From Rhabdornis inornatus (lineage: Eukaryota; Chordata; Aves; Passeriformes; Rhabdornithidae), in the NCBI GenBank assembly GCA_013397075.1, contig VWZS01004382.1, forward strand, positions 57,301 to 121,300: a stretch of DNA of 64,000 bases, given 5' to 3'. Shown here in pieces: positions 26,001-39,944 of the stretch; within the stretch, counting starts at the first letter, position 1, and every line of letters starts with the position of its first letter. A model generated the notes under the pieces. That model was not told where the DNA came from. It searched no databases and worked only from the letters and a program-made list of their open reading frames with translations. The translations under genes and the position numbers were made by a program.

Positions 26001-29000
26001 GTAAGAGGGAGTCCCTTCTTAAGCTTATTGTTCATGAACAACAGTCACTAAATTTATATGAATATTTTCTGAACAAAACCATGTAAGGAATTTTTTTATG
26101 CTTTTAATAACCAATATTATAAGTATGCTTGCAACATGAAACTTGGAGAAGAGTGGCTTTGGTTGAAGACAGGTTTAAAACTACTGGATTTTTGATACAA
26201 ACTATAAATGTTCTGATAGCTTTCTTTGGTATATTTATTTCTTGTAAAGGACTTCCTATGTTAGCAATTAATCAGTTCTCCTTAAAAGACCTTGCCAAAT
26301 ATCAGGAGAGGTATTTCTACTCATTCATCAACTTCAACTGATTTTAGGTGTCAATTAAATCACTATGATTAGATTAGACTTTCCAAGATATTATTTAGCA
26401 AGCTTCTCAATGAAACAGGTAAGAACAGAACACTTTCTGATCAGGGCAATTATGGCAGAAATAAAAGTTTAAGTTTAGTCAGAACATACAGTAGGTTTCA
26501 ATCTGCAGAACCACTTACCAAGGGCAGTGAGGCAATTCTCAATATCACCTTTCAGTTCCAAGTCCAGTACCTTGTTCATGTCATGCTTGCTGTATTTGGT
26601 GTACTTCTGAAAGACTAAATAATGGGGAAAAAAACAGTATTCTCCCTACACTGTCTCTGCTGCAGAACAGGAACTCTCTGCAAACAGCAGAGGACTGTTT
26701 GTGGGTCATCTTTCTCACTTTCTTCAGACAGCACAGTGTAAAGAGCAGTGTTACTGCATGGACTGATGGAGTCAGCATACGGAATGGGACTTTGGTAGGA
26801 TGGAAAGGTTCATTTCCCATCAGCTGGGGTAGAGGTGGCCAACAGACTACACCAGAGCTTGTGACATTGTGACAGCCCCCTGTCTAGGGCAAACTGGCTA
26901 AGAAGCAAGACCATTCTGGGGAGCTCTTATTGCTCAGCATTGTGATCACAACCCAGCTGAGACTTCAGTTCTGTTAAGAGCCTGAATCATATTGCTCATC
27001 TCTACCATGGAAAGAACAGCCAGGCTGCCAACCACACCCTTAGTCAGCAAGCATGCTTCCAATTAGAGTCATGAATTGATAATCTGTATCTTCTCTAAAT
27101 TCATGACCAGGCAATGTTCAAAAATCACCCCTGAGAAACATGAAGCTTGTGTTCAACTTACCCCTTCGAAGATGTGGGTAGCTTCTTTTAGTAAGAACAG
27201 TTATAAACACACCAGTATCTGTTCCTTTCCTTTTCTCTCCTGCTTCATACAAGGCCTGTCATAAAGAAAAGAAGGTGGCAAGGTCAGTATCGGAATAGTA
27301 AAACTCAAAAAAGAATACTGTATTTTGAGGGCCATTACTTGATAGTAATGAACACTATCCCTTGACACAATCCAGATCAAAACTCTACCCCCTCAGACTA
27401 ACTCCAGCTCTGTCAAATAATACTTCATATTTCATTTATGTCGTAATAGTACCTAGCGAACACTATGCAGCTAGAAAACATATTTTCAGACATTTTAAGA
27501 TCATCATCTAGCTTTCCAGGGTGTACTACATTCTTAAATGAAGTTATTTTTCATTTGTCATGATAGCATTTCTGCATGAAAGCTCAGGACTGGGAGGATT
27601 TCTTAAGACTGACAAAACTATGGAAGTGCAGGACTAGTAGGATTTTGTAAGACTGACTAAATTATTTCTGCAACTAACTGGTGCAATAGGCAGGAGAAAC
27701 CTATGTACTAAGTACTTCCTCATCTTTCCAGGAGAGACTTTAACTTCCAGGAAAGTAAAACCCAAATCAGTCTCCTCCATTTTCCTCACCTCCTCAAACC
27801 TGTCTAAGAGTAATTTTAAAAGGCCTCCACACAGCATGAAGATTTAACACTCTGCATCAAGATAAACAGTATTGAACTTTCAAACTTAGAAAAAGTATTA
27901 ATTCACTATCATATCTAGGGCTGATGACAGAACAAAACTCTTTATGTAACAGGAATTAGAGCAGCATTTCTCAATGGTCTTTTCTTGCCTGGGTTTTTTC
28001 AAAAAATCAATTTGAAGTCATGTAAACTAACTGTGATGTAACATTTTATAGATGAAAGCTCAGCAATGACTGCTAAGTTTTATCAAGATTTTAGTAAAGA
28101 TAGTTCCACTAACGTTGGAAGAAATAAGAAAAAGATCAAATGTTTATTTTAGAATTATTGACTGCAAGGTTTACCAATAATCTTGAAAATCTTGTCGCTA
28201 AAAAGCAACGCCTATATCTAATATACTGCAGAGTTCACACTGGTCAGTGTATGGTAGCTAATTCTGCACATAGATAAGCACACCCTTATCCCTTAATTCA
28301 AGAACTGTTTTATGAACAGAAGCAAGACTGGGTCTGATTCCTCTGCTTGTTGACTTGTATTTCAAATGGTCTGCATGCTTTTCATGAACTATATAAGGTC
28401 TTGCAGAAATATTTCTGAAGCTAGATATAAGAATGAAGATCTAATTTCCTTCATATAATTAACTTACATGAACTTTTTAAAATACTATCTCCTCAGAAAT
28501 GACTGCTGTATGACATTGGAATCTCTGTTAGGTCTGCAATGTAAAGGATTCTGACAGCCGGTGGAATCTCAAGGAAGTCAGAAGAAGTTCTGCAAAGTAT
28601 GAAGTATGATCTTACCCTGGCATCATTGTCAGCAAGTTCATCATTCACATGAGGATTTTCACATCGATCAGCCTACATAAAGAAATAAATAAAATTTCAC
28701 TGGTTCTCGCAATCATTCTGTTCAGTAAAGCTCAACATTTTAGAGTTCTGCAGCATCACTCTCATACATAAGCCAATACATAGCTGGAAATAGGTGCAGT
28801 TATCTCAATAATCCTGTGAATAAAACTGTTGTACTTGTAATCAGAGAACATATTTCAACCAGCCATCAGCAACTTATTTATTAATTCCTACCTAAAAATC
28901 CACAAGGAGTATTTGTTTCTTGACATGAAACTACAGGCTTCAAACCTGTCACTGGCTCCCTGATGATCATTCAATAGACTCCTTTTCAAGTTGATTTGAA

Positions 29001-32000
29001 AGTTAAAACTGGAAATCCAGACCATGCATGTGGATGTATCAAAATACCATCCTGAATGCAAGTACAAGGTTCATGTACATATGTTCAAAAATCAAATATT
29101 TATTAATTTTAGAAGGATATTTTTATTGGGAAGGTCCACTGTTGGAACTGATCTACTTTTGAATGTAAATTTACAAAACACTTTGTTAACTTTGTTAACT
29201 CCATGCCTTTGTCCCATTATCTAACTACTAGAAACATACCTGAACAGAGAAAAAATGTTCATTTCTCTAATTTTAAATACTTTTTCTTTTTCTAGTCAAT
29301 TGACATGACATTATGCCTGTTACTTTTTCTAGCGCTTAAAGATAGCACAAAAAGGTCTTAAAAGTATAACTGATAAAAAAGAAATATTGTTTGAAAATAA
29401 AGTTTTTTAAAAGATGTTTGACATAAAATCTCTTTATAGTTTGTTTAGGAACAGTTTCTAATGGTCTGGGATATGAAAGTAGAAAAAAATCAATGCAAAG
29501 AAATAAATATTGCATAAATCTTTATTTATTGCACATCTCTAAAATAGTCTTGAGAATGTTGACTTTTGATTAGAGATATTTTCATTCAAAATGCTTAAAC
29601 CTAGCATACCTTGGCTAGAGCAACCAAAGCCTTTTGAAAGTCTCCAGAAGTGTCAGAGATGATGTCTTGTGTCAGATCTCTCTTCAGCACTGCAACCAAA
29701 TAGTTTGTTTTGAAGTTATCAACTAAGTTGACTACATAATTTTTAAAGGTCCCATCAAACCACTCTTTGATCTTTCTTGGTATTTTCCTAATTTCCCTCT
29801 TAAATATGCCCACTAGAAATGTGATTTTATTACTTTCTCTCATTCGGTTTCTAGTAAAGAAGCTTATTCATAACATATCCTTTAAATCCTGAGATGTGCT
29901 GTGAAATTGGACATTAAACCTAAAATGTGCTGAAAAATGTCCTTCTCTAAAGTCTTGTGGGTAGCATTGTCTTGAGTTTTTCTGAGCCTTTTTCTTTTTC
30001 ATTCTTACTTCTGGCTGTTCTTATCAGTATTGAACTCAAACACAAACTCTCCCAAAAAATCAAGTTTTTAATATAGGCATCTAAGAAGAAATGTCTTGGT
30101 AGAAGTTACCTCATCATCTCAGAAGACAGGATTTAATTAGACAACACAGTAAACACTACATATAAGAGAGATGCCACATTACATTGGAGTAATTTCTTCA
30201 AGTATTTTCCCCCTATAATTCACTGGTTGCTCCTAGTGCTATCATGTCTGTGTTGCTAACTCAGAAAGGTGGTATTTTTTTTCCCCAAGCCTATGCTTTT
30301 ATCTTAAAAGGTCAGCCAAGGTTTAGTTATAGGGGAAGAAGAGCAGCTTGGCTTTGCATGCATCCAAGAAAACATCTAAATGTGTCACTCACTCCACGAG
30401 ACACCCACAATTCCAACAGTGGTGATGTATCTTTTCCTTCACTGTTGGGATCTACACAGGTCAGCAAAAGTTACCATGACCTCCCTCCCCAGCAACCCTG
30501 TCAAATTTTTGTGAACCTTCATTTGCCTCTTGTATTATTCTCAGCTCCTCATACTAAGAAGTGAGGGTGTGACTCTAGTGTGTCCGCTACAGGGTTATAC
30601 AATGGTATAACTTCTTTCTTTCTTCTTAATACTTCTTTCTTGCTCTGAATTACCTTCCTTGTAGTATCTGTTGGCTTCTCTGATGTCTTGGTTGGTTCTT
30701 GAGGCCAGAATTTCAATTAAGGTATCTTCATCAGTTCCAAGCCCCTGATAAAAGTAATTGAAGTTTTAGAGATGTTATTCAATTAAAAAAATTTTAAAAT
30801 TCGTAACAGAAGTAAGATGAAAATCATTGGCTTTGAAGGCACCACGTTGAATGAGAAATAAAAATTTAAAATATTGTGCTTCCATATAATGTAATTTCGG
30901 CTCTTTTGGAATTAAATTTTTATCACATTCAATATACTCGTGCCCAAAGGAAGTGCTAAAGAGATCAAACAGTGAACATAAAAGAATGCAAAATATATGA
31001 AGAAAAATTTCCTCCTTCTCTTTTTTCTTCCTCCTGTGCAAACATGAATGTAAAGGCTATAGCTCCCATTAGCAACCAGTTTTCAGAAGGCAGAAAGAGT
31101 CCATTCTCACAAAAGAATTTCCTCGAACTCTAAAATTCAGCAGGGAATACTGATTCTTGTTCTCATAAACTGAGTTACCAGTAAAGATTTAATTGACAAA
31201 ATGAAGTTAAAATAAAGATCATACACAAGCCTTGAAATCTGCGTCCAGTGTTATTCACAGGCCTTAATAAGTACAGGTGCTCTCTAGGAAAATTTATCTC
31301 GGAAGATTTTGCCTTACCTTCATAGAAGCTCTTAATTCTTCAGCATCAAATTGAGCTGGAGTTTTGAGCAAAGCCACAACAACATCTTCTAGATGGCCTT
31401 TCAGAGCTTTTTTCAAAGCCTCTTCTAGACTCTGTTCCAGGAAGAATAAGAAACACACTAAGTTAATGAATGGTAAAAGTGCAACTGCTGTTCAGCTGCA
31501 GTCCAAAAATTAGTGTGACCTCTGATCAGTCTTAGTCTACATCATTCCTATATCTATAATAGATAGAATTATGAAGCCCTGCTTCAAGTTTCAAATTTGT
31601 CACGTTTGACACTTTATGTTAATTGAAATGTTAGGTAGAGTTTTTCGGTAAGTATTCTGGAGTGCTTTCACACACTGCAGTTCAGCTATATTGAAATATC
31701 TACAGCATCAGAAGAAGACTCAAAATAGTCTGCTCATTCTTCAAGAGAAGATAATGCCATATTACTCTTACAATTATGACTGAGTTGCTTATTTGTGTAA
31801 CATTTGAACTCATTGTTTATTGCATGAAGTTTGAAGTCAACACATGTAATAACGTATGTAATATCACCCTAAGCAAAACCACAAGTTCTGAAGATAAAGG
31901 CTATATTCTAACTTGACCTAAATTTAATTAAGTGGGGTGGAAAAAAAATTTAAAATTTATTTATTCTTCCACTTATCAAAAAAATGTTCTAAAAACACTA

Positions 32001-35000
32001 GAAGCCCCTCCCTATACCATTGTTGATATACTTGGGAAACAGTGTTTTGGTCCTACAACTATCCTATCCTATTCAGTATTCTATCTTTACTCATAGATAC
32101 CATTTGAGCCAGGAGAAAATTTGATATTCTCGTTGAAAATTATGCTTGGTTTGAATATACTTTACCTTTCCTTTAGCCTGCTGATAGGCAGCTTTGATCT
32201 GCTGACGCTGAGCATTTGTTCTCTTAGTCAAGATGTCAATGATGGTGGCTTCATCCACACCTATGAATCACCAAACAAAATTCCAATATATTCGAAATAT
32301 ATACATCACCTAGCCAGTTAATTTTTAAAAAAATATTATCTGCTTTATGTCATATTTTGATTTCTTTACAAACTCAAATTTAACCAAAGGAAAAGCTGTA
32401 ATCATCTACAGACTCACAAGATTAATGATGTAGCTAATAAACCAAACAAATAGATCCATTTAGGACACAGAAATTTCATACAAAGAGTCTTAAAGTGTTC
32501 TGAGTGTAGATCTTCCACTAAACTGAAAAAACCCTAAGAAACCCCAAACAAAGAGAAACCCACACTAAAAAACAAACTAGATGGCATACTCCTTTAATCT
32601 CAGTAAGTCAAAAACCTTTTGAAGTACAAAGTGGCAAATGAGAATTTCATTAAAAAGAGAAATGCAACAGAAGCATACAATATTATCAGCGTAACCACTG
32701 CCTCTTGCAGGAATTTCATGGAAATCATGCCAAAAACTATTAGTATAGTATGTTGCAACATTATTTCCTGCCCCAGAAATTAAATTTTTACAACTCTTCC
32801 TTCAACATATTCAAGAACTTTAACATAGCATTGAGGTTTGAAACTGTAATACAACATCAGGCTATCGAAGAGTTGAGATTCTTCACCAAGTGGCATAATT
32901 TAGTGTCTTGCCAAGCTTTTAAAAGTAGAAGAACCTCTCCAGCTTGCCACTGCCTCTTGCTCTGATATTTTATTCAATACTATGCTCAAAATTTTCTAAG
33001 GGAGAGTCTTAATGTAGTAAGTTAAATATTTACTCCTCTTACCCTTTACAGTAATAGCTCTGTCCAAAGCAACAACATCAGCCGATGGATCAAAATTTGG
33101 GTACGACTGTACTCCATGGATACCTTTCGCACTCTTCTGTAGAGGGAAAATAAAAAATAAAATTTAACGAGGAAAAAAAATTGCTTATACTGAAGAATAT
33201 TCTTGTACAGAAGCAGTTTTGAGTGCCCGAAGAAACTATGCATTTGGGATTGCCTTTTATCATACAGTTTTCTAGCTACAGGTAATTGAATGGGTTCAAT
33301 AATGGATATGCATTGGATCTGTTCCTTTCACAGCTCTCATATTAAACAAAAAAGTACTTCATAAATTGGTTTAGGTACCTGAACACCTATTTCTTAACCT
33401 GAACACCTATTTCTTAATGTAAGTTGGATTGCATAAGAAAATATTTAACTGTCATAATTAGGAAATTCTGCTCAAATTTTGGAGGCTCTAAACCCACAAT
33501 TAAATCCTACAGGCACTTCCAGTAAAGTGCTAATTTCTTTGCTCATCTTTTGCAAACTGACTGTGTATCGCGTTAAGGGTGCCCTCAGCTGATTCATATC
33601 TAGGTTTTCAAACACTTCTTGCATTCAAGATCTTGGGGAAGTGTTTAAGCCTAATCCTACAAGGCAGCGGAGATGTCTCAACCAGCTTATTTGAAACTTT
33701 AGACATAAGCCACAGTCTTCCCAAAGCATAATCCACTAGCTGATTTTGGTGAATCTGCTCCTAGACAGTCACTCCCTAGTCAGTGTCTGAAGATCTCTGG
33801 GAACTGTACAACAGATCATTTGGCTTGCCCTGTGCCAGCAACATGACACATCAAGTTACAGGTAGGACGTAACAGCACTAAGTAATTCATACAGCACTCA
33901 ACTCAAGAGCACTAAGTAACTGATTCTGGTCTACTACTCCCATAGAACTATAAAATGCTCCAAGATTTTTGGATGAAAGATTTATAGAAAATTCCCGTTG
34001 TTGTGATACACGGTGAGATTTCTTATTAGAAGACACCAGTAGTTTAGCTAGATGACTCAGAATCACCTATAATCTTTCTCTTGTTACAAAAACTAGGATT
34101 TTAATTTTTTTAATCCTTTGCCATTAAAATAAAATATCCCAAGAGGGAGTGCAAATTGTTGTGTGTAAAACATATATTCATAAAACATATTTTACACATA
34201 ACAATTTGTATTGAAGTTTGTACGATTATAGTATCTGATAATTAAATACTGATTCCCTACACTGTTGTCTCACTAAGAGTTGTAAGACAGCAGACAGACT
34301 GTATACTTAGTCTCTTGCATACTTTTCAAGAGATTGTGTCTTGTGTGTTACGTCAACAAAGGAATGGGAGTGCCTCACTGCCTGTTTCTCAACCTCGAAG
34401 GCTAACATTTGTATACTGCTTTCCACGCCAAACTCTCTGTAACCACCATAGCCAAGAATCCCAGTCTCAGTGTCTCAGGACACTGGGAATGAAAGGGGTA
34501 TAGGATAGTGAAGCCAAAGATTTGTGCACAAAGTGTTGTGGAATCAAAATTACAAAATTTACAGGGGCCTAGAGCAGAAAACTTTTGTTTACTCAAATTT
34601 CCCCTGTATAACTTTGTTTCCAAAATGTAAGTTTTTAGGGAACTTGTGTGATTTCACAGTGCGCTGCTTTACCTTTGCTTTCATTTCAGTATCTTCACCT
34701 CATTACCACAAAGATTCTCCATCTCATCCTGGCACAGTAACTGTTCACTCCTCACAACCATACCCCTCCCTCCTACTGTCTAACAGTACTCACTGTCTGA
34801 GGCTTTTTATTATGTGCTGTGGCTCACTCCACCATAAGCATGACATGCGATGTGAAAGCTAGGATATACACGAGTGACTTTACTTCCTCCTTTACATTCC
34901 TGGGTTCCAACTCATGGCTTCCTATTACCTCAGCCAAAAAATCCCTGTTTTTTTCATATGCATTACCTGAACATGTTCATACACATTCACACAACTCAGC

Positions 35001-35401
35001 ATCAGATTACTGCATTAAAGAAGCCGATCTGAGTGAATCAGTGACTGGCCACTGGGAATTACAGTTCAGCTACACTAACTAGTTCTGCCTAGGGATTGAT
35101 AACTAGACTGATAGGTGCAAATAGAAGCAGTTTTTCATCTTGTAGCAAATTTCCTAGGTTATATGGTTACATTAGATTATACACTGAATAAAATTGGGTT
35201 CCAGTTCTAATCTGCTAGAGTTTTGCCATTGTTTTTCCTCCATTTGCATCTATGAAAGATGTTTAAATGCCTTTAAGTCACTTGTAAGAGTACTGGAAAA
35301 TAAGCATGGGGCTCCCAAAAGGTGATAATACTTACAATACATTCCTGCTCCTGATTGTCTATGAACCATGCCTGCTTCAGAAATTCTGATACCATAGCCA
35401 T
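23042..35401 (-). CDS. ANXA1: Annexin A1 (lipocortin-1), complete, 12 coding exons
   Basis: Calcium-dependent phospholipid-binding protein of cytosol, membranes and secretions, known for anti-inflammatory signalling and phospholipase A2 inhibition. Coding exons, 5' to 3': 35401-35336, 33136-33043, 32260-32166, 31431-31318, 30744-30654, 29689-29610, 28672-28616, 27255-27162, 26614-26519, 25531-25473, 24590-24468, 23101-23042. All introns are GT-AG, the phases join, and the sum is 342 residues (human 346). The start is [14 protein letters not shown], the conserved amphipathic helix that binds S100A11. Four annexin repeats follow: [12 protein letters not shown] (about 54), [15 protein letters not shown] (about 122), [13 protein letters not shown] (about 208) and [12 protein letters not shown] (about 281), with GxGT calcium loops clearest in repeats 2 and 4. 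The protein ends LVALCGSDN. Oddities: Cys21 in place of human Tyr21 and Arg319 in place of human Cys324. The exon layout matches the mammalian gene, so identity is near certain. Confidence 0.98.
33378..33417. repeat. 20-bp tandem duplication in ANXA1 intron 2
   Basis: CCTGAACACCTATTTCTTAA occurs twice in direct succession with no difference, which implies a recent slip or a tandem-copy assembly error. Confidence 0.9.
34148..34212 (+). other. microRNA-like 65-nt hairpin in ANXA1 intron 2
   Basis: Bases 34148-34170 pair with 34190-34212 without a break (23 pairs, three of them G-U). Four more pairs follow across two mismatches, around a short AT-rich loop. The size and lack of bulges resemble a pre-miRNA stem. 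Pairing is best as plus-strand RNA, antisense to ANXA1; on the minus strand the three G-U pairs become A-C mismatches. I do not recognise the sequence. An AT-rich inverted repeat or a mini transposon end is the alternative. Confidence 0.5.
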
Positions 35402-38400
35402 GTTGACAGAGTTTCTGGGAAGAGATGCATCAAGTTACAAACCATTTTTCATCATTTTCAGTACCGGTGCAACTCAAGATTTTCCACCCTGAAAATCACT
35501 TCTCTACACTATGACATGTCATGGTTAATGTCCCACATGGTAACTGGCCTGCTCTATTGGAGGCAGGTAACTTTGATGTTTCATGAGTGATGTGATGCTC
35601 CACAGCTGCTTGCTCACTCTTACACCCTTAGCTACTTCCAGAAGTTTTAGATAAGAACAGTATAAGCAGTAGTACTATTTGCTTATAGCATTATATTAGC
35701 ATTAGCACTTACTTACAAAAAGATGTTACTAGAAACCAATTAGTCTGTCTTTCTCATTAGTTAGTCTATAATCTATGCCCACTTAGTTTGATAATTTTGA
35801 AATTCACTGGTAAACAAGGGTTCTTGTCTCATAATTTACTGAGGCTGGAGTTCTTGTGTATTATGTTAGGAAAAAGGTATTTCCTTGTTAAATATACTTT
35901 CACATAATTTCTTTGACTAATTTCTTTTTCTAAGGAAGATGAGTAAATCTGGATAGTTTTATATACATTGCTTTTTCATATATATTTTCTACAATTTCTA
36001 CATAACAATAATAAAGTATTACCAATTTAAGAAGAGGAAAGAAAAGTAAGTTTTGCTTTTTACCACTCAAAAAAAAAGTTCACCCAGCTTTCCCAAAAGT
36101 CACTATGCAGAAAAGGAAAAAAATGAGAGGTGATGTAACATCAAGTACTTGAAAATAATGAATAGGTTGCTTCATAACAACTTCTGTTGTTGGTGTGAGG
36201 AATATTCTGTTTGCTACTGAAATAGTGAGGAAATAGGAAGAAGAAATCAATGGTTTATCAACTAAAGTAATTCTAAAGTAATTCAAACTAGATTATTTTT
36301 ATAAACACTCTTCTTCAGCAAGCTCTAGGAAAGACTTGGCTTTAAAGTATACATGTAAGCAATATTTGGAGTTAGTGTTGCTGAGTAAACCAGACTGATT
36401 TTGAAACTGGTGTTAAGAGACAAAATTCTATTTGCAGTCATAGAGTACACATCATATACACAACTATAAAACATTATGTTAGTTATGCTGCTAGCACATG
36501 CCCTCTGTCCGGCAGGAAGGGCAGGGACCAGTCTTTGAGTTGATATAAGTTTAGGACCAGGGAGTGTAGCTGCAGTCTAGGTCTTCCTTTCCCTCACAGC
36601 AAAACTGTAAAGCTTGCTTGTGCATTCAGCAGCCAACAAAGTGACAAATTCCTCACACAGCCTGCCTGCAGCTCTCTCCAAGGTAAGAGCCAGCCATATT
36701 CCCTCTTCTCCAGAAAAATCCTTTTCTTTCCCTCAAGTAGGAATTTAGCTCTGCCAGAAAAGCTGAAACAAATTTAAAATTTGTGTTTGTATGTTATTTA
36801 GAGTAGATCTCCACTGGGTAAATAGTGGACAGAATATTCAGTCAGATTTAAGGACCAGCTTTTATTACCTGCTATTTATTCAGCATCAAAAAAGCATGCT
36901 CACATCACAATTGCAACCTGCACTTTTCTCAAGCTGTCAGAGTGACTCCTGCACTCTTCTACTGACAGAAGTTAACAAGGGAAGATGAAGCAATATGGTA
37001 CCCGAAATTCTGCTGAACTTCATAAAAGCACACATGAAGGCCAAATGCAGCAGGATGGAAACACTTAAAAGTCTCCATACTGGGTACACTGAGTCATCAA
37101 CACTGACATGTCCTGGTATGTCTTCTGACTAACTGATTCACAGAGCAGAGAACCATTCCAGACCATGAAAAAAGACTCTGTCTGCCAGCACCAGATCTGA
37201 GGAGAGTGTATTTTGCCTGATTAAGTAACCCTTTTCAGGGAGAGCTGGCTTCAGGAAGCACTGCTAACACATCTTTTTCTTCTACATATCCCCACACCCA
37301 CCCTTGACATCAAGCTTTAAAGGTTTTGATGCCTTTGGGGCTGGCTGGAGCAGAAGGCTTCTAGACTACACTAAATTGGATTAATTAAGCCTCTAAAACT
37401 TCATGTCTTTTTTTATTTAAATTGCACAATAAGAAAAAATAGTCTGTGCCTTACAAACTTTTAAAAGTATTTCTTTTCTTTCGAACTAAAGACACTGGCA
37501 TGTTGATCCATCTATTTCTATCTACTAAAGAAATAATGCAATTTTAAAATAAGTCAAAGTAGTCAATTGTCCTTCAAAGGAGCTAAAGACCTTAGTCTGC
37601 TTGAATCAGCTTATCAAGGTATGAAACCAACTTACATATAAAACTCTTCTGCTGCTTTGGAAGAAACTACAGCTGATAAGAAAAAAGAAGACCGGAATCT
37701 AGGAAGACAGCCCGCCTCCTCATGGAGACAAGGTCTTGCCCAATACTTTGTCTTGCCACTCTAAAATGCAGAGAGATCATGTAAAGAATACTTAGATCCA
37801 GGAGGGATACATTCAGTCCAAATATTACTTTAATACAGTATGAAAAGGACTGAAGCAACTGATTCCCAATTGGAATTATCAACATCATAATAGGATTGAA
37901 AAATCAGACAGATATCCAGACTGAAAGCCCTAACTGTTGTTTCACAAAAATCACCACAATATTGCTTTCTGTCTGGCTCTTAATCCCCTGAAGATACACC
38001 CTTGAACAAGACCAATCGAAAAATTTTAAGGTTTTCAGATAATACCTTATTAAAAATACTTAAAGACACAAACTAGATTTTTACACTACAATCTGTCTCA
38101 AATGACAGCATTTATTTATGCTTATTTAACCATATAATGAAGCATGTCAGATGCCTGGCTACTTTCAAAGGGTCAATACCAGGATCCTGATGTACATTAC
38201 AGCCATGACACCAGTCAGAAAAACAGGCAGAAGACCTAATAGAGTAATTTACTTTGCAGTGGAAAGTCTGCTGCATATGGAAACATCAGAAAGAAAAAAC
38301 AATCCCATTCTTGTAAAATTCTATGGAAAGATTTAGCAGAAAGAATCCCAGATGATATGGCTTCTAACATGGCTTTGACAAGTTCTTAGTCAGAAAAGCA

Positions 38401-38919
38401 GGATTTTGCTCTTATATTTCTAAAATATTGTTTTGATTTCAAAATTTTGTTTCTGATTTGATTTTTAAGAGACTTGATTCTCATCACTTTCATGAGCAAT
38501 GAATCTACAGTCATAATGCAGCAAACTGTTGTTGATGTAACAACAGCTGTTTCTATTTTTTAAGTTTACATACACAGCACAGTAGTTTTCTAGGAACTCT
38601 GGCTTTAATGCAGATTTCTACAGCAGCCTACTAAAAAGGCAAAGAGAAAGCATATGAAACTCCAAATAAGTTTGGTTTTGAAGCTTTAACCTTTTTTTAT
38701 TCCCTTTATTTAATTGCATTAAATAAAAGCAACAATTGTCCAAGCCCTTGTGTAAAATGTTCCAGAGTGGAAAGAATTTCTCCTGCCCACACCCATCTTT
38801 TTCCCTGACAGCAAGTCCAAGCCACAGAAAGTTTGAACGAGGTCACTTAACAAATTCAGCATACAATTCCTAAAGTGTGCTGGGTCTACAGAGAGCAATA
38901 ATGAACTACAAAATCCTAC

Positions 38920-38961
38920 CTTCCTCCTCAAAAACTGCTTTGCAGTCTGCACAGTCAGGAG
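38920..38961 (-). other. ANXA1: ANXA1 non-coding exon 1 (5' UTR)
   Basis: About 25-30 bases after the TATA box on the minus strand, a short sequence runs to a clean donor (GAGGAAG, then GTAGGA, boundary 38920/38919). The next exon begins at 35414 after TTCCCAG and carries 13 bases of 5' UTR before the start codon at 35401. A non-coding first exon followed by a start in exon 2 is the layout of mammalian ANXA1. The start site is estimated from the TATA box. Confidence 0.75.
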
Positions 38962-38985
38962 TAAAAGAGCAGAGGGCTCTCAAAG

Positions 38986-38993
38986 CTTTTATA
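38986..38993 (-). promoter_or_regulatory. ANXA1: TATA box of ANXA1 (TATAAAAG)
   Basis: The minus strand reads GGCTATAAAAGCTTTG about 65 bases upstream of the exon 1 donor. Mammalian ANXA1 also has a TATA promoter. No CCAAT box is obvious in the next 100 bases. Confidence 0.8.
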
Positions 38994-39944
38994 GCCTGTG
39001 CAGGAAACTCCACCCAGCAACCAGTGTTTCCACAGCCCTAATAATCATCTGCAGCAGCTATATCTGGGTGGCACCCAAAGTGGAGAAACACTAGGAAAAA
39101 AAAAGAGTCATTGCGAAACTATGTGCTGGCGAAAGTATAAGCAGATTCAGAAGAGAAAATACAACAAATGAGCAAGTCATGGTAGCTCTCCTCTCCTGCC
39201 CTGACCACATCCCCAGTTCAATAGATTGTCATAATTCTTTTGGCATCATATGATTAAACACTAAGAAAACTAAAGTTGAGTTATTGTTGTCACACTTTGA
39301 CATGACTGATATAATTTCAAAAGTGAATGTATTAAGATATATCTTTGCTCAGTGAAACTTTGGGTGAAGAAAGGGTGAAGTGTCAAGGCAGCATCCTCAC
39401 TTCACTGAGATCCAGTGGCTGTTAGCTCTACGTCTTTTGCATATGGGCCCATGGCAGAAATAACCCAGGAATAAAACATGTCTAGTATTTCTCATACATA
39501 ACTTTTTTTTTCTTGGAAAGAAACTCATGGAAAAAGGCAAGCTTAATATAAGGGCAATAACTGGCACCTACATAATTAGAAAGAGATTGAAACATTAAAC
39601 TCTGAAGTTCGAAGTGAGAGTGGTTGGCACAAGATGAGGATATATCTGCTAGAAGTGGTCTTCTGCAAGCACTGCCTTGCCAAGGCAGCACAGCACAACA
39701 CCATGCATATCACTAACATCTCAGATCAGCCCGGAGCATGATGCCACTCCCAGCAGACTCCTCCTGCTGACTGGCTGCAATGCGCAGGTACCCCTAGAAT
39801 GGCTGATCTGCCTCACGTACAAAAATATGAAATGCAGCCTGTCCTTGAAACCCATGTCTAACAATTAGTTATATGAGGAGGAAGAGGAACAGACTGATGG
39901 TAATTATTAGAGGGGACCCTCAAAAATTTCTCATCTTCCTCTGT

